Origin: Neckera pumila
Taxonomy: Eukaryota > Streptophyta > Bryopsida > Hypnales > Neckeraceae
Direction of reading: 5' to 3'
NCBI GenBank assembly: GCA_963969595.1
Contig: OZ018409.1
Coordinates: forward strand, 2,234,501 to 2,298,500
Length of the DNA: 64,000 bases
The first letter of the stretch is position 1, and every line of letters begins with the position of its first letter. Below, one piece after another: positions 47,141 to 59,540 of the stretch. A program made the position numbers and the translations under genes. Below the pieces are notes generated by a model that was not told the origin of the DNA, searched no databases, and worked only from the letters and a program-made list of their open reading frames with translations.

Positions 47141-48570
47141 GGTCTTCAACTTTATACAATGTTTGGATTGAGAGTTGCCTAATGCTCTCTTTACAATTTG
47201 GAAGTTGGATTTTTCTACAGCCTACGCATCTAAATTGGGGTTGGTGGTTATCTGTCTACCAAAAAATGGAGAAATTGGCCTTGACAAACCTCGGATTTTA
47301 GGTAGGTTGAGTTGTGCATCTTCAAATAAGTCATTGTCTAGATGCGAGTCAAAAGCCTAGAAGATAATCTTGTTGAGCTGTTGGCAAGGCAATCAATAGT
47401 CTAATGAGTGAACACTTGACATCTATTGCAACATAAATGAAGTTCATATATCACTTGCATTTTAGCTTACCCCTTCTTTGATGTCTTCAATGTGTATTTT
47501 GGACATCCAATCCTACAAGATGTTTAGCACTACACAAAATCTATGTTGATTAAGTGCCAAGTTGGTAATGCCCCATTGCCAATATCTGATTTAAGTGACA
47601 ATTAAATGATTGATGTAGAGAAAGAAATATATTTGAATGGTAATCCCTAAGGAACCAACCAACAAGAGAAAAAGGAACCTATAGGAGTCTATGTGGATTA
47701 AAAAATGACTACCAATTTTGATAGGCCACCTCTCCTCTTGGGAATCTGTGTAGTTGGAGATTGATGGCTTCTCCATGGCCAAAGTCAATGTCTAGTTCTA
47801 CATAGACATGTTTCCTGTCGCCTTATGAAAAATGATGTATTTTAGAGAGAGCATTCTACCCAAATCATCTAACTATGATTGTATGATGGCTTCATCTAGT
47901 TTTACCCCCACAAAGCATGCTATCACAATGTATTCCCTAAGGAGCAAGATCTTTTGAGTTAAAGCAACAAAATGAACAACAATATATGGTAGTATCTTAT
48001 AGGTTTGGACAAGCAAACTTGTGTAGTTCTATTTGAGGCTTAAAGGGAGTGATTTGTGACTGAAAATGAATTGAACATTGTTGTTGGATGAGTTGGCGGA
48101 TCCTCAACTTGCAAATTACGTGAGCAATTACTTTTGTCTATTTGCTCGAGGTTGTGAAGAGCCGACTGATGCAGTTTGGTGCTGACCTCATATTTTTGGC
48201 TCATGTCTTCTGGTGTCTTAGAACTTTTCCCTACAACTCTACCATTGTTGTAGTCCTCTCCTAACCAGGTTTTTTATGAGCAACTGTTTTTTAATAAAAC
48301 CATAATGCTTTTATAAGAAATATTTGACAAGATATTCTTCCCTTTTTAGTGGACGAAATTGCAAAATGCTACGAAGTCTTGGGATAGTACCACTCTATTT
48401 TGGATAAATGTACACTCTTTTGGATGAATAAATTTCACCCATACATTGCAGGTTTCTTCCATTTCCATGGATATAAATAGCTTCACCACTCTAGTGAAGA
48501 TCCCTTCTGCAGTGCCCAAAATACATAACATTCTTAACGGAGCACTTGTCTTCCCTCTGACATGAGGGAT

Positions 48571-48710
48571 AATCCCCCCCTGGATGCTTTGGGGGGATTT
48601 TAGGTACAATTGAACAAATGTTAGTGGTCACGGCAGTACTGTAGTCTGACAGGATGCACGTCAGTGGCTTGGGGGGTCCTGATGTTGGGGGAGCAAAAGG
48701 GACCCCCCCA
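48571..48710. repeat. Two G/C-run inverted repeats
   Basis: AATCCCCCC pairs with GGGGGGATT (48571-48599), and TGGGGGGTCC pairs with GGACCCCCCA (48670-48710). Both can form strong hairpins. They lie within a minus-strand open frame (48621-48902, start MASYRDVVREGRRCFAEDF) that is not otherwise supported as a gene. Confidence 0.6.
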
Positions 48711-49296
48711 CTGAACGTTAATAATGTTATGTACCGTAAATGAAAAAAACAAACTGCGCCTGCCCACATGTTTCTCACATGGTGCTCCCTGATGGTGGGA
48801 TTCCCTCGTCTTGTGTTCCTCGCATGCTGGCGAATGAAGCTCCAGGAAGTCCTCTGCGAAACAGCGGCGTCCTTCTCTAACAACGTCCCTGTACGAGGCC
48901 ATAGCTAAATCTAATTAAGTATGATTACTCGAGATACCAGATTATTCTACGCTTAAATTTTCGGGTTTGAAAGAAGTGTATTAGCAGCTAGCTAGCAATA
49001 TTAGAGATGAGTGGTCCGTTTTGGGTTTAAGAATCACCACTCGCACCCCTGTGTCATGCTCAAACGATTAGCTACAGTCTTTCAGAGACGGCGATGTTCT
49101 TGAGATTCACAAGAAGATCTACAGATGGCCAGTGCCGAAGCTCCGCCTGCGACCCACATCGCGCCTCCCTAGAATCCTCTGTGACACATAAGTTATGTTT
49201 TGAACTCTTGTTAATCCCACAATGTTGAAGTAATCTTCTGCCTTTTCTCACCCTCAGCTTGAATGTACCCGCAGACAGTCACTTGGAAGCCTGACC

Positions 49297-49732
49297 TTGC
49301 TAATGCAAGCTTCCGCGTTTCCCTCCGCACCTCTGAAGTCCCATGGCTCTTCCTCTGTTGCCTATGCAGTTGCAAGCGCAATAGCGAGAATGATTTTGGG
49401 TAGTGAAGATTTGAACAATTTTAGCACGAAGGAGAGTGTGAGAGCGAGGACCGCAGTTCAATTTACTGCTGCATGTGCTACCGGTATTGCTGCGCTCTCT
49501 TCGTGCATCTAATTTTCAGAAGAGCTTGCAACAATTGGAAGCACGAAGAGAGCAGCGCAACAATACGGCAGCGCCAGCAGTAGTAAACGGGGTGGGATTA
49601 AGCGTTTTAACGGAGTCGTCGTCATCCATGAGTTTGGACGACTCGTCTTTGCCCGTGAACTTACATGGGAATTTGCATTTGCGTTACGTACGTCTGTGTG
49701 TGTTTGGTTTCGCATGCTATAGTCACTTATAG
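49297..49732 (+). CDS. Weak candidate for an unidentified gene fragment
   Basis: Two overlapping plus-strand frames have balanced, protein-like composition at higher GC than the surroundings. The first ends at 49512 and includes LKSHGSSSVAYAVASAIARM. The second covers 49475-49732 and includes ARREQRNNTAAPAVVNGVGL and SSSSMSLDDSSLPVNLHGN. They could be parts of one gene joined by splicing or a frameshift, but I found no convincing splice pair and no known domain. It may equally be chance. Confidence 0.2.
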
Positions 49733-50229
49733 TGCCCCATGGTGAAACTCTTTTCTTCCCTCTTGAAAATGCAGTGTATTGATGTACAAGAACTTTATAA
49801 ATTTATACATCTTCCACATCGGTTGATTCAGAAGTAATTCCTTTAATGCTGTTTGACAACATATCAATGACTGAGCACTATCTACTTAGTAGAACTGGTC
49901 CAACAGATTCTTCTTCCAAATTGGTCTTGGGGAACCAGAGTTATTGATTCTTATTTTTCATAGTAAAAGCTCTTGATTCTAGAAAGGTGCCAGATCACCT
50001 TTCTCACCGTCTTTCAGTCTCGTGTATCACCCCAGAAGGCTTTAGTAAACCGTAAATGACCAAGATGCTCAAATGTTTTTCTTAGGTCACGCGAGGATTT
50101 TCTTTTGTTCAATTTTCTTTAGATTTTGACCAATAAAGGCAATGTTCTGGTGATATGAACTTTGGGTCCATCTGAATTATACTCTCACAGTATATGATCA
50201 ATTGTCCAATGACACCATGAATCCTTGGT

Positions 50230-50243
50230 CCTTGAGGAGTTAA
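50230..50243. repeat. Solo TTAA-family end
   Basis: TCCTTGAGGAGTTAA is a right-end signature of the TTAA family (reverse complement TTAACTCCTCAAGGA). No matching left end was found in the preceding kilobase, so this is a remnant. Confidence 0.4.
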
Positions 50244-50666
50244 ACGAAGACAAATGCTGATTAGATTGAATTGGTTTCAATACTTGGGGTGCGAGTGGTA
50301 TGCATGTCGACAAATGCTGCCCACATTTTGCAACTTGAGCAATGACTACAAATCAGCGATGTTTGTTTATCCCAATGTGGATATGTCCTATGAAACTACA
50401 CGAGTTGTGCATTACACTCCAACATTCCGCTTCTCCCGATGGGGAGAAGGTGGATGAATTTTATGGTACAGGTCCTCGAAGATGACGAGATCGAGAGAGT
50501 GTCCATACTTGAGTTCCCTATCAGGCGTGTCAGGCAAGAGGTCATTCCAAACTTGTGCTCTGAGAATGGAGGCGATTTGAAGTTCCTTCCAAACTTGTGC
50601 CCTGAGCGTAGAGCTCGGCGTAGAGGCTATTTGAAATCTCTCCCGAGTCCTACGCCTTTTGTATAG

Positions 50667-50888
50667 GGTAATGCCCAAGGAGGAGGGCATTGCGTCAAAT
50701 AATCGGCCGACGAGGAGGGTGGAGCCCAACGAGGAGTGCCGATTATTTGGCGCAATTCTCGACGACAAGGGGCATTGCCTGGCGTAAACGACCGCTGGAC
50801 AACGGATTTTCTTGGGTGAGATAACAATTTGGATGAAAAATCCGTAATCCTTGATTACGCGGTTTTGCCTGCGTAATCGGGCATTACA
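50667..50888. mobile_element. Small foldback (MITE-like) element
   Basis: The outer ends are GTAATGCCC (about 50668) and GGGCATTAC (about 50878). Nested inverted blocks are GCAATGCCC-type strings, CAAATAATCGGC against GCCGATTATTTG (about 50694-50752), and GATTACGC against GCGTAATC (50854-50880). The element is 220 bp and non-coding. It begins directly after a short repeat of CCAAACTTGTGCyCTGAG. Confidence 0.55.
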
Positions 50889-51108
50889 GCTCAAAATTCA
50901 CCCGCCTTTTGAACGGGACGAATCCTAGCGGTGGTTTACGTGGCTCAAATTGACATTGGGATGATTTCACATACGGTAGACAATGCAGGATGAAGGATAG
51001 CAAATTTTCATCCGGATGACGAAGTCACGTAGGATGATGGAATTGACCTTGAATACATGGAGGCTTCGATAGAATAGAAGCTGTTGTAAGGGGTTGAAGA
51101 TTTATCAT

Positions 51109-51635
51109 TCATACATTGCTTTGCCACTGACTGTGGACAAAAATTGTACAGTACCCGGCAACTCTGAATCGTCCACCCCATTTTGCCATCCAAAAGAATA
51201 AGCATCTCCAAAAAGTTTTAGAATTTCCTCACAAAGGTTCAAAAGTTGTGGTGACAATGCCCAAATTTTGAAAAATGGATATTTCTTCATTGTAAATATG
51301 TGTGTATGGATGTTTCCTACATAGTTCTACAATCAAATTCAAAAAGTTCATCATCAATGTTTTTCAATGAATTATCATGCAAAACTGTGAATTTTAAATG
51401 AAATAATTCACCAAAAATAGAGTTTTATTTTTCAGAAACCCTAATTTGGTATTCTTGGTTGGAATTGCGTAAGAATTGAATAATAATTATGCAAGATAAA
51501 AAAATGTAAATCATATGATACATTATGCAATTTTCTTTTGCATAGCAGAATAGGGTGGACGGTTGAGTGTTGCCAGGTACTGTACTGTACAAACCTCTGC
51601 CCAGTGTTTCTTTACAGGTGCTTAATGCAATTTTG
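51109..51635. repeat. Widely spaced inverted repeat
   Basis: About 51109-51195 and 51547-51635 are inverse copies of each other, sharing GGGTGGACGrTTnAGnGTTGCC, GGTACTGTAC and TGCAATG-type strings with scattered mismatches. The spacer is about 0.35 kb and AT-rich. It may be a decayed foldback element. 51.65-53.16 kb is AT-rich with nothing else recognised. Confidence 0.45.
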
Positions 51636-53549
51636 GTCTACTAAATCATTTCTTGAAAGCTTTTTGAGTATGTTCAGTCGATGGTTGAGAATTCCCTCAT
51701 CTAAGATATTAGGGGTTGCCACACCTTCTTTGAGAATGACTTCTATGAAGAATGAAAAGATATGGAGTGAAAAGAAGAGCCAGCAAGAGTCCTCCTCCAT
51801 GAAGAAGGTATGACACACCTTTGGAGAATGGAGAAAAATGGAAAGAATGGAGAATGGAGAATCTTCTTCACGCCCATTCTTCACCTTGGGAGGAAAAGAA
51901 TGAAACTACTCAATCTTCAAAGTATGGACCTTCAACAATTCAAGGAGAGAGTATTATGTTTCCATTCTCTAAAGATTGAAAATGGAGAGAAATTGTGACA
52001 ACCCCTACTATTAATTGTTCTATAGAAGTAGCAAATGCTTTATCCACGGATCATAAAAGATGCTATTCTATTGTACTTACGCAACTTCTACTTCCTTTAG
52101 TTATAAAATATGATTTTTTTGTGATTTTGGTTATTGTTGTATATTGGGCTGTATATATTCTAATTTAAAATTTAAAAAGTTGAATTAATTTTACTTAAAA
52201 TACAGTGGTAAAATCAATTATATAAAGCAAAGAATATTGGATTTGACTTTATGTCATAGAGATATGGTCATAGGTATATAGTTTTAGGGACATGGCTATA
52301 GGATCCACCTTATATGGATTAAAATGAGAACCAAAAATATATAGGTAATTTCTCATTTGGAATGCCTACCAATGGCCAAGAAAAACTAGCGGCTAGTTCA
52401 AAATTAGCCAATGCAATTGAAAAAAAACATGGTTGTATTTCAAAAACAAAGGATGTAAAATAAAAAAGAATTTAAGTGGAATGAAATGAACTAGTGCATG
52501 GAAAAAAATATTAGATATTTTAACTGTCTCCTTTCTACACTTTGTAGATTTTAGCTACTATGCTCGAGTGGAATCAATAGAGATGCCTAGATAATTTTCT
52601 TACATTAGAGGATTCTAGCTAGCAATCTAGCCAATGTCAATTCAAGTTTGAAGGAAATTGGTGGGTGAGAAAATGAAATTGAAAGAAATAAACCGGTAGA
52701 TTTTGAAAATTGAGAAGATGGAACCAATGACCATGTGGAAGGAAGAAATGAATCAGGTAAACTTCAAAAAAAGTTCTTGAACACTGTTGTCCACCATTGG
52801 GCATCATTTTGTAAATCTCAAATAATTTTTAGATATAAAATCAGTAAAATAGAACCACCCATTTCTATCCAGGGATGCAATTATTTTCAAACAAACTAGA
52901 ACAAATTTCCATCCAAAGCTTGGAATATGCTTTTTCTTCCTTTTCAAGATTGGGACTAATAAAGTCATGACACATGTTTGAAAGTATCTCAAGGTGTGCA
53001 GGAAAGTAGTCTCTTCACTAATGGGGAATTGGAAGAGTTAGCCATTGGCTACTATTTTAGACAACTTTTTGGCTTCCAAAAATCATAGTAATTTCAATTT
53101 TGGGAATAAAATTATGAAAAATTTGCAATCCTCATATTTCCTATCTTTCTACATGGGAAAAATTTACATTGCCTCATACTGCTCATGATCTATCCCCAGA
53201 ATCACTTTAAGTGATCGAGTATGAGTGGTTCTACCTTCATAATAGCATCCACACCTTGCACTGGGAATATCACTGAACAAGGCACATACAAAGGCACATA
53301 CAGAGGCACAAGAGAAATGAGAATTTGCAACCTTGCTCAGAACTCTCGTCGTCAGTATTTGATCAATTGCTGGTATAAAAACAAGCCCCAATTTCGAAAT
53401 GGCTCCTGTCATACTCATCAGCCAAGATGCGATGCGAATGAGGATATTAATCGGCAAATAGGTCCCTAGTCCTAAGGAACGCTCTAGAGACGAATGATAG
53501 TGGTGAAAGAAGTATATTGACAATTTGATGAATCATGCTAAGGTACAAT

Positions 53550-55213
53550 CTACACCACGTTGAAGGAGTTCCAGATTCCCTCCACGTACTTCTTCACCCC
53601 CTTGAACCATCTCTTGTCTCCAGCTTGCGCCTTCAACAAGTACAACTGCCCGTCCTTCACGGTGGCAACGATGAGCTGGTGCTTGCCTCCTTCGTCTCCG
53701 TCGGCGGTGCGGGTGAGCACGCTCAGCTTGTAGTAGGGCCTGCCATTCACGGTCGACACGCCGGCATCCAGCAAGGAGGCCGTGGCCACAGCGTTGTTCG
53801 CGAAGCCGCCCTCAGACGAGGTCTTTCCTGAGTAGCTCTGCTTTCCGAGCAGGTATGAGACCTGGATGGTCGAATCGCGCATCAATCAGTTCACGCAAAC
53901 ATCGTGCACTTCACATTCTAAAGCTGAACTTTACAATACATGCGCAATTCACTTTCAAACATCCTAATCAAGCTTGGTTCATAGTACATACAAAAGCACT
54001 TCACATTCAAAAATTTGTAAGGTGTACCTTACAACACATATTGTGCAATTCACTTTCAGACATCCTAATTAAGCTTGGTTCATAGTACATACAAAGCACT
54101 TAACATTCAAACATTTGTAAGCTGTACCTTACAATACATATTGTGCAATTCACATTCGAACATTCTTAAGCTCCGCCTTACACTAAGTATTGTTCTATTC
54201 ATATGGTTAAGCAGTACTTACAATACACATCAATTACTTCAAATTCAAACATTCGTGAGGTGTGCTGCATAACAAATACCGCGGACTAATAATAATACAT
54301 ACAGTACATACTTCACGTTTTGAAGCTTTGCTTCGCAATACATATCCTTCCCTTCACACTCAAACAGTCCTAAACTCGCAGAGCTTAATAATCGATTTCG
54401 ATCACTTCACAATCAAACATTATTAAGCTGCGCTTCACGATAAATATCTTCCACTTCACATTGTCAAGCGATTCTTTGTGTTTAGAAAACTGGTTGTCAA
54501 GCTCTATTAGGGATGAATCATGCAAAACCTACCTCGTCTAAGAACTTCTCAGGCGATCCGTAGTCCGTGATGGAGCCCTTGGCGGCGGGGGTGATGGACA
54601 CGAACATGTTGCTGGTGGCGTCGAAGCCATCCTCGTATCTCAACACGGTGCCGGGGAATTCCTTCTCCTTGCTGGGGTTCCACTTGGACGGCATGTCCAC
54701 ACTGAAGCCATTGCCAGTGAAGGGCGTGAATCCGGTCTGTGGCTTAAGACTACCGAATACATTGGCTGCCACCAACAAAATGCACCAAATCCATCAAACC
54801 CAGCACCATTTTCCAAAACCCAACAGCAAACGAAGCCAATCAAAGCTAAGCTCCTACACTACATTCCCCCAATTGCAATAGTCTCCAAATTCCCCGAAAC
54901 CCAAGACCGAACCCAAGTGAAACCCAATTCCCAACTCACCACTCTCGCCATAAGCAGCATTGGCCGGCGCAATCCGTGACCCAGCTGCGACAGCCCCCGC
55001 GACCAATGCGAGCGCCAAGCGACGGCTCACGCCCTCACTGTTGTTGTTGTTGTTGTTGTTTTCGCCCTTGGACGACGCCTTCACGACGAAGCTCCTGGCT
55101 GCGACAGGGGCAGTAACGACACGAGACGCAGTGACCGAGGTCCCTGTGATCGCGCTCTTGGACGACGCTAGCGACGACATCGCCAGCCCGGACGACGACA
55201 TGGTGCACGCCAT
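53550..55213 (-). CDS. PSBP: PsbP, oxygen-evolving complex 23-kDa protein, intact 3-exon gene
   Basis: PsbP is the extrinsic lumenal protein that stabilises the Mn/Ca/Cl cluster of photosystem II. The exons are 55213-54940, 54765-54533 and 53861-53550, all with GT..AG borders (GTGAGT and GTAGGT donors). They join in frame to 272 codons with no break. Residues 1 to about 50 are a Ser/Ala/Thr-rich chloroplast transit peptide. Residues 59-86 are a lumen signal with twin Arg (R64-R65), a hydrophobic stretch and an ANA cleavage site, i.e. Tat-type export. The mature protein, about 186 residues as usual for the family, starts AYGESANVFG. Diagnostic blocks are [71 protein letters not shown] and [20 protein letters not shown] run of seven Asn (AAC repeats, about residues 52-58) sits between the two targeting parts. 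The start is the first of two close ATGs. Its high GC sets it apart from its flanks. Confidence 0.97.
53890..54270. repeat. Minisatellite in PSBP intron 2
   Basis: Intron 2 (53862-54532, 671 bp) is mostly a degenerate tandem repeat of about 102 bp. AAGCTTGGTTCATAGTACAT occurs at about 53969 and 54071, and CACTTCACATTCAAA with GTACCTTACAAyACATATTG recurs between. Intron 1 (54766-54939, 174 bp) has no repeat. Confidence 0.7.
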
Positions 55214-55420
55214 AGCTGGTGCTTGCTTACTGCTTGCTGCCCCTGCTGCTACGACGGCTGTGATTGGAGAAATTCGACCGGGGAGGAGAGGGCGAGGGGT
55301 GATTGTGGGGACGATGAGGGAGGGGAGGGGTGGAGGGCGGGTACTACATGAATAGGAGGAGGGGCGATATGGAATGGGTGGATTGGGTGGAAGGCGTTAT
55401 CCACTGGTCGTTCGTTGGCC
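55214..55420 (-). promoter_or_regulatory. PSBP 5' leader and probable promoter
   Basis: On the minus strand, the bases just upstream of the ATG form a pyrimidine-rich tract (about 55265-55345, CCCTCC/CTCTCC runs), like the Y-patch or leader of plant photosynthesis genes. Farther up are GGATAACG (GATAA core at 55397-55401, I-box-like) and a CCAAT core at 55382-55386. I see no TATA box at the expected spacing. These are motif matches only. Confidence 0.4.
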
Positions 55421-56556
55421 AGGAAATGTGTTGGGCCCGATGCGAGGCCCACCGTGTTGGGGGTCCTGGTTACCGGGGCTTTCTTTTCCATTTTTTATGA
55501 AGTGCCAAAGTCGCGATCAGGGCTTTTTTTCTCACTGTAGCACTTGTGCCAATTGCATTAAATTTGGAGGGACTTCATTGCATTTGTTGCTTTTTGTTAG
55601 AATTGGTGAAATTTTGCCCAAAATAAAAGTCCTAAAGTTTGGCAATATATAACGCTATGGTGTCGCGGAGTTCCAAATTTCAACAACCATCCATATATTG
55701 AATAGAACATATCACACTAGCACATATCACACTAGCACATAATTTTGTTTTCATCTACCAAATTTGGTAATTTCATCTAAGATTTTTTTATAATTTAAAA
55801 TTTTTGGGCGAAAAACTTCACAAATTTTTTTGCCATTTTTTAGCTATATTATTTTTTTTTGGTACAATCTGGCACCAAAAAGCCAAAAAGCCAAAAAACA
55901 AATACAAAAAACAAAAAACAAAAAACAAAAAAAACCTTACACAATACCCATATGCATCAGCTGTCTTGGTAACCTGAGAATTGTAGATTTCTCAATAAAA
56001 TGGATGGGGAGCTGATTTTTTTTATCAGAAAGCCCATTTGGCAAGAGAGAGGATTCCATTCATTAAAATTTAAGTCTTTTAACAAGTAAATCCTTTCTTG
56101 AATTTTTTTGTATTTTTGGTTATATCTATATAAATATATATATTATTTATCTCAATTTCATCAAATGCATCATGTTAAAAGTTTGAAAGAAAAATCAACT
56201 ATTCATTGGGATAAATGAAAAATTTAGTGATAAAAAAAGTCCTTGCAAACTCTATATTCATTGTGCAAATTTTCAACATTGGAGCTCTAAAGGCCGTTAA
56301 GGTATGAGACCCTACTTGGGCCGCAATTTAAAAACTACTTTAATTCTACTAACCTGGATAATTCACTAGCAATGCCCACAGAAACAACAAGAGATCTATT
56401 AAATATAAGATACATTTTAAATGAGGAAGCTAATAATTTAAAAAATATTCAAGTTACTATAGCACCACTTTCTAAAATCGTACTGTACTACAACCATTAT
56501 ACTATACATAATAATGATCCAAAGTACATAATTTGCAAATCTACACAAAGAATAGT

Positions 56557-57599
56557 TTAACCCCTAAAGGCCCAAGGCCTTTTCTAATTCACAAACCATC
56601 CAAAACTGCCATTTCTAGAGCATTCATAAAATAAGTTTAAAAAATTAATTTTTTGGGAATCTAACCATAGGATCTTATAGTTCACTTGTGTGAAAATATG
56701 AGGTAAAAATTTTGTGAGATTTGACCGTACAAATTGCAAGATATTTGCATTCAAAGTCTTTTTTTTCTTTTTTTTCATTGTGCACAAAAATTTCAGATGC
56801 CTTTGACTGCCGTTTGCTAAATTTTTTTCCACTATAGACCTCCATTTTTAAATTTTTCCTTATGGGGAAACATATTAGGCATGTGCCTGCCAATTCTCAA
56901 GGCAATTCAAGACAAGTAAGACATTCAAAAAAATTAAAATTTGCCACAATGTCCCAAAAAATGACAAAACACTAGGCCATTTTCAAATAATTTTTTCCAT
57001 TACACATTTTTTGATATAGAAAATCTAAACAGTGGATTGAAAGATGCACTTGTATGTCAGAAGTAGGAAAAATAAAAAATAAAAAAATGTCAAAATCTCT
57101 TACATCTACAAGCTCCTAAAGCCTAATGTGACCTCCGGTTAGGCAAAGCAATTGGTCTGTGCTTGAAAAAAGGGCCCTGAGAAGTTCCCTGCCATTCCCG
57201 GTAGGTTCCCCTCGTCCCCATCCATTGTTCCGTTGGTTCTCCACTGTCCTCAATGACTGGTCCCTTTGCAATTCCGAAGCGAAGGCAGTTAGGAAATTTC
57301 TTGATTCTAGGCATGGTCATTTGCCTTGCCCTCCCTGGCTCTCTTCTCTTGCCCACCATTGTTGCCCCTTGGGAGTCAAAGTCAGGGGCAGTAAGAGAAC
57401 AAATTGAAATTTTTATTCAAATGCTCATAACTTTTAGAGTATAAGCCACATTTTAGCAAAATTTATATGCACGCAAAGCTAATGTGATTTCCTATCTCCA
57501 AAAAAAGTTTCAAAAAATCATGTGAAAAATTGAGGTCACATGAGCTTGTCCCAAGTCGCAAGTGTCCCCTGAGGGGACACTTGGACTCTTAGGGGTTAA
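56557..57599. mobile_element. TTAA-ended element, copy D
   Basis: A 1043-bp unit with ends TTAACCCCTAAAGGCCCAAG and, reverse-complemented, TTAACCCCTAAGAGTCCAAG. It has a perfect hairpin CCAAGTGTCCCC/GGGGACACTTGG just inside the right end. A GC-richer block of about 200 bp at 57150-57370 is not seen in other copies, so it may be captured or inserted DNA. The 5' half parallels copy C (CAAAACTGCCATTTCTA, AGGATCTTATAG). 55.5-56.55 kb before it is AT-rich without features. Confidence 0.75.
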
Positions 57600-58606
57600 A
57601 AGATAGGGGAACTTGCATGAAGAACTTCCAATTTTTACCTGCAAGTAAACAAAATAATAAACAAAGTTTCATTTTAGATTGTATATGTATGCAGCCAATT
57701 TTTTTTTCCAGATAAGAGCTATTGTTGTACTATACATTGAACCCTAAATTTTGAAACCAATCTACTTGCTGGTACATTTTGTAAGATTTTGAGAGCCTAA
57801 ACTATTATTTTGTAAATGCATAAGTTATGCTGAGCCAATAATTTATAATATTACTCAAGGAATTTTTCAATTTTTGTAGTTTTTTCTCCTATTATACATA
57901 TATGATTCATTTCTACAATTTATTGATATACATATGAATTGTTTGATATATGATGTTTGTAATATGTATGATTTTGGTGGATTATGTTCAACAATAAATA
58001 GAATGTACATGTTGTATTAATTAATCCTAAAATTGTGTAAAAAATGTTGCATAACATCAGGACCATTTTTAACCCCTCAATGACCCTAGCAACCATTTTT
58101 TGGTTGTTGTCCCTCTTTTTTGAGTTTCCTATTTTCAAATTTTGAATTTTAAAAAAATATATATATTTTTTAAAAATGGATTGCATTATAAATCCAATGG
58201 TGGTAGTTTCATCAAATTCCAAATTAAGCTTCACCTTGTGGAATTTTTCAAAATTGAAGTGGTGTAGTGTAATTTACAACTCATTTTTGGAGATTTGGTT
58301 TGGGCATGGACTAAACAATCAACCAACCAATGTGATCCTTGACCACCTCAAAAAGGGCAGATCAAAGGAGTTCAAAGAGGAGACAAGTGTCCCATTTTTT
58401 TTTCTTACAAAAACTACTCTTGTATTAGTGCATTATAGGCTCCACCATTAAATTAAAAATGCTTAGAATCTCGTAAAATTTGCATATACATTTCCAAATC
58501 TTTTGTCTTTTACTAAGCACAAAGAGGCATCATTTTAAAATATTCTCACAAATATATGCTCCTTCAAATTGCGCTACCCTATATTTCCATTGACCCAAAT
58601 AAAACT

Positions 58607-59540
58607 TTAACCCTAAAGGACCAACATGCGTTTTTTGGCCTTATAGAATTTTTGGGCAGGTACGTACAACTAGAGAATTCCATATTTTTGACCGAAATTT
58701 TAATAGAAGGTGGGGGCGAGGAATATCTTTCATATGCACCAAATCTCATGACATTTGGAAATACGAGTCAAAAGTTAATATGGCCTAATATGTTATTTTT
58801 TTTCTTAACTGGGCAGTCCGAGCAGATCAGAAAAAATCACTTTTTTTGAAAACAAAAATTTGAAATTGGTTTTCTAGAGTTATATATAGGTAAAAAGCTT
58901 TGAATCATCTCATTTTGATCAATGAGTCAAAAGCTATGAAGATTTTAAATTTGCGGACAGTTATGGATTCTCCACTCTAAAATAAACTTTGAATTCCATT
59001 ATCTTACTCAATTTTCAATACTTTTTGAAAAAAATAAAATCCTAGGATGTAGATTATTTATAACAACATTGCCACCATTGGAATTAGCATTTTTCAATTC
59101 CATAATTAAATTCTTGACAATTTTGAACTTTGAATCATTCTCTACTACTATCTACTTACTATTTTTTTCCTATATGTTGTACAATTCCAAATGAAGTGAA
59201 ATTTTTCAAGCATGTAGCCAACTTGTCTAGGAAAAAGAATTCAAAGAAGAACCATCATTTTGGACATTTTCCATCAAAACTGAGCTTGTGAAGTGCTGCT
59301 GCCCTGCTTTTCACAGGGCCCAAAAAATATTTTTTGTGAATTTGAATGCTTATATCTTGCAATCTACGCAATGGATATCCCTGAAATTTTTAACATATGT
59401 TCTCAAGTCAACATACTACAAGATCCTACTGTTACATATGTCTAAAAAAGTTATTTTTTCAAAAATTGGATACTTGTACTAAAAATGACAGTTTTTGAGC
59501 ATTTTTGGTGAGAATATAGTCATAGAATTTTAGGGGTTAA
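58607..59540. mobile_element. TTAA-ended element, copy E (reverse orientation)
   Basis: A 934-bp unit. The left end is TTAACCCTAAAGGACCAACA and the right end, reverse-complemented, is TTAACCCCTAAAATTCTATG. The interior is the reverse complement of copy C, with shared GGGCAGGTA, GGTGGGGGCGAGGAATATC and AATGAGTCAAAAG strings. A further right-end-like string ATTAGGGATTAA at 59721-59732 marks another partial copy immediately after. A lone left end TTAACCCCTCAATGACCCT lies at 58069. Confidence 0.75.

Noticed and set aside
53164..53523. 119-codon minus frame downstream of PSBP
   Set aside because: It lies just past the PSBP stop on the same strand, is Ser/Cys-rich with no motif, and is more likely 3' UTR and flank.
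58069..58607. A further full TTAA element starting at 58069
   Set aside because: Only a left end is visible, and the next TTAA boundary belongs to copy E.
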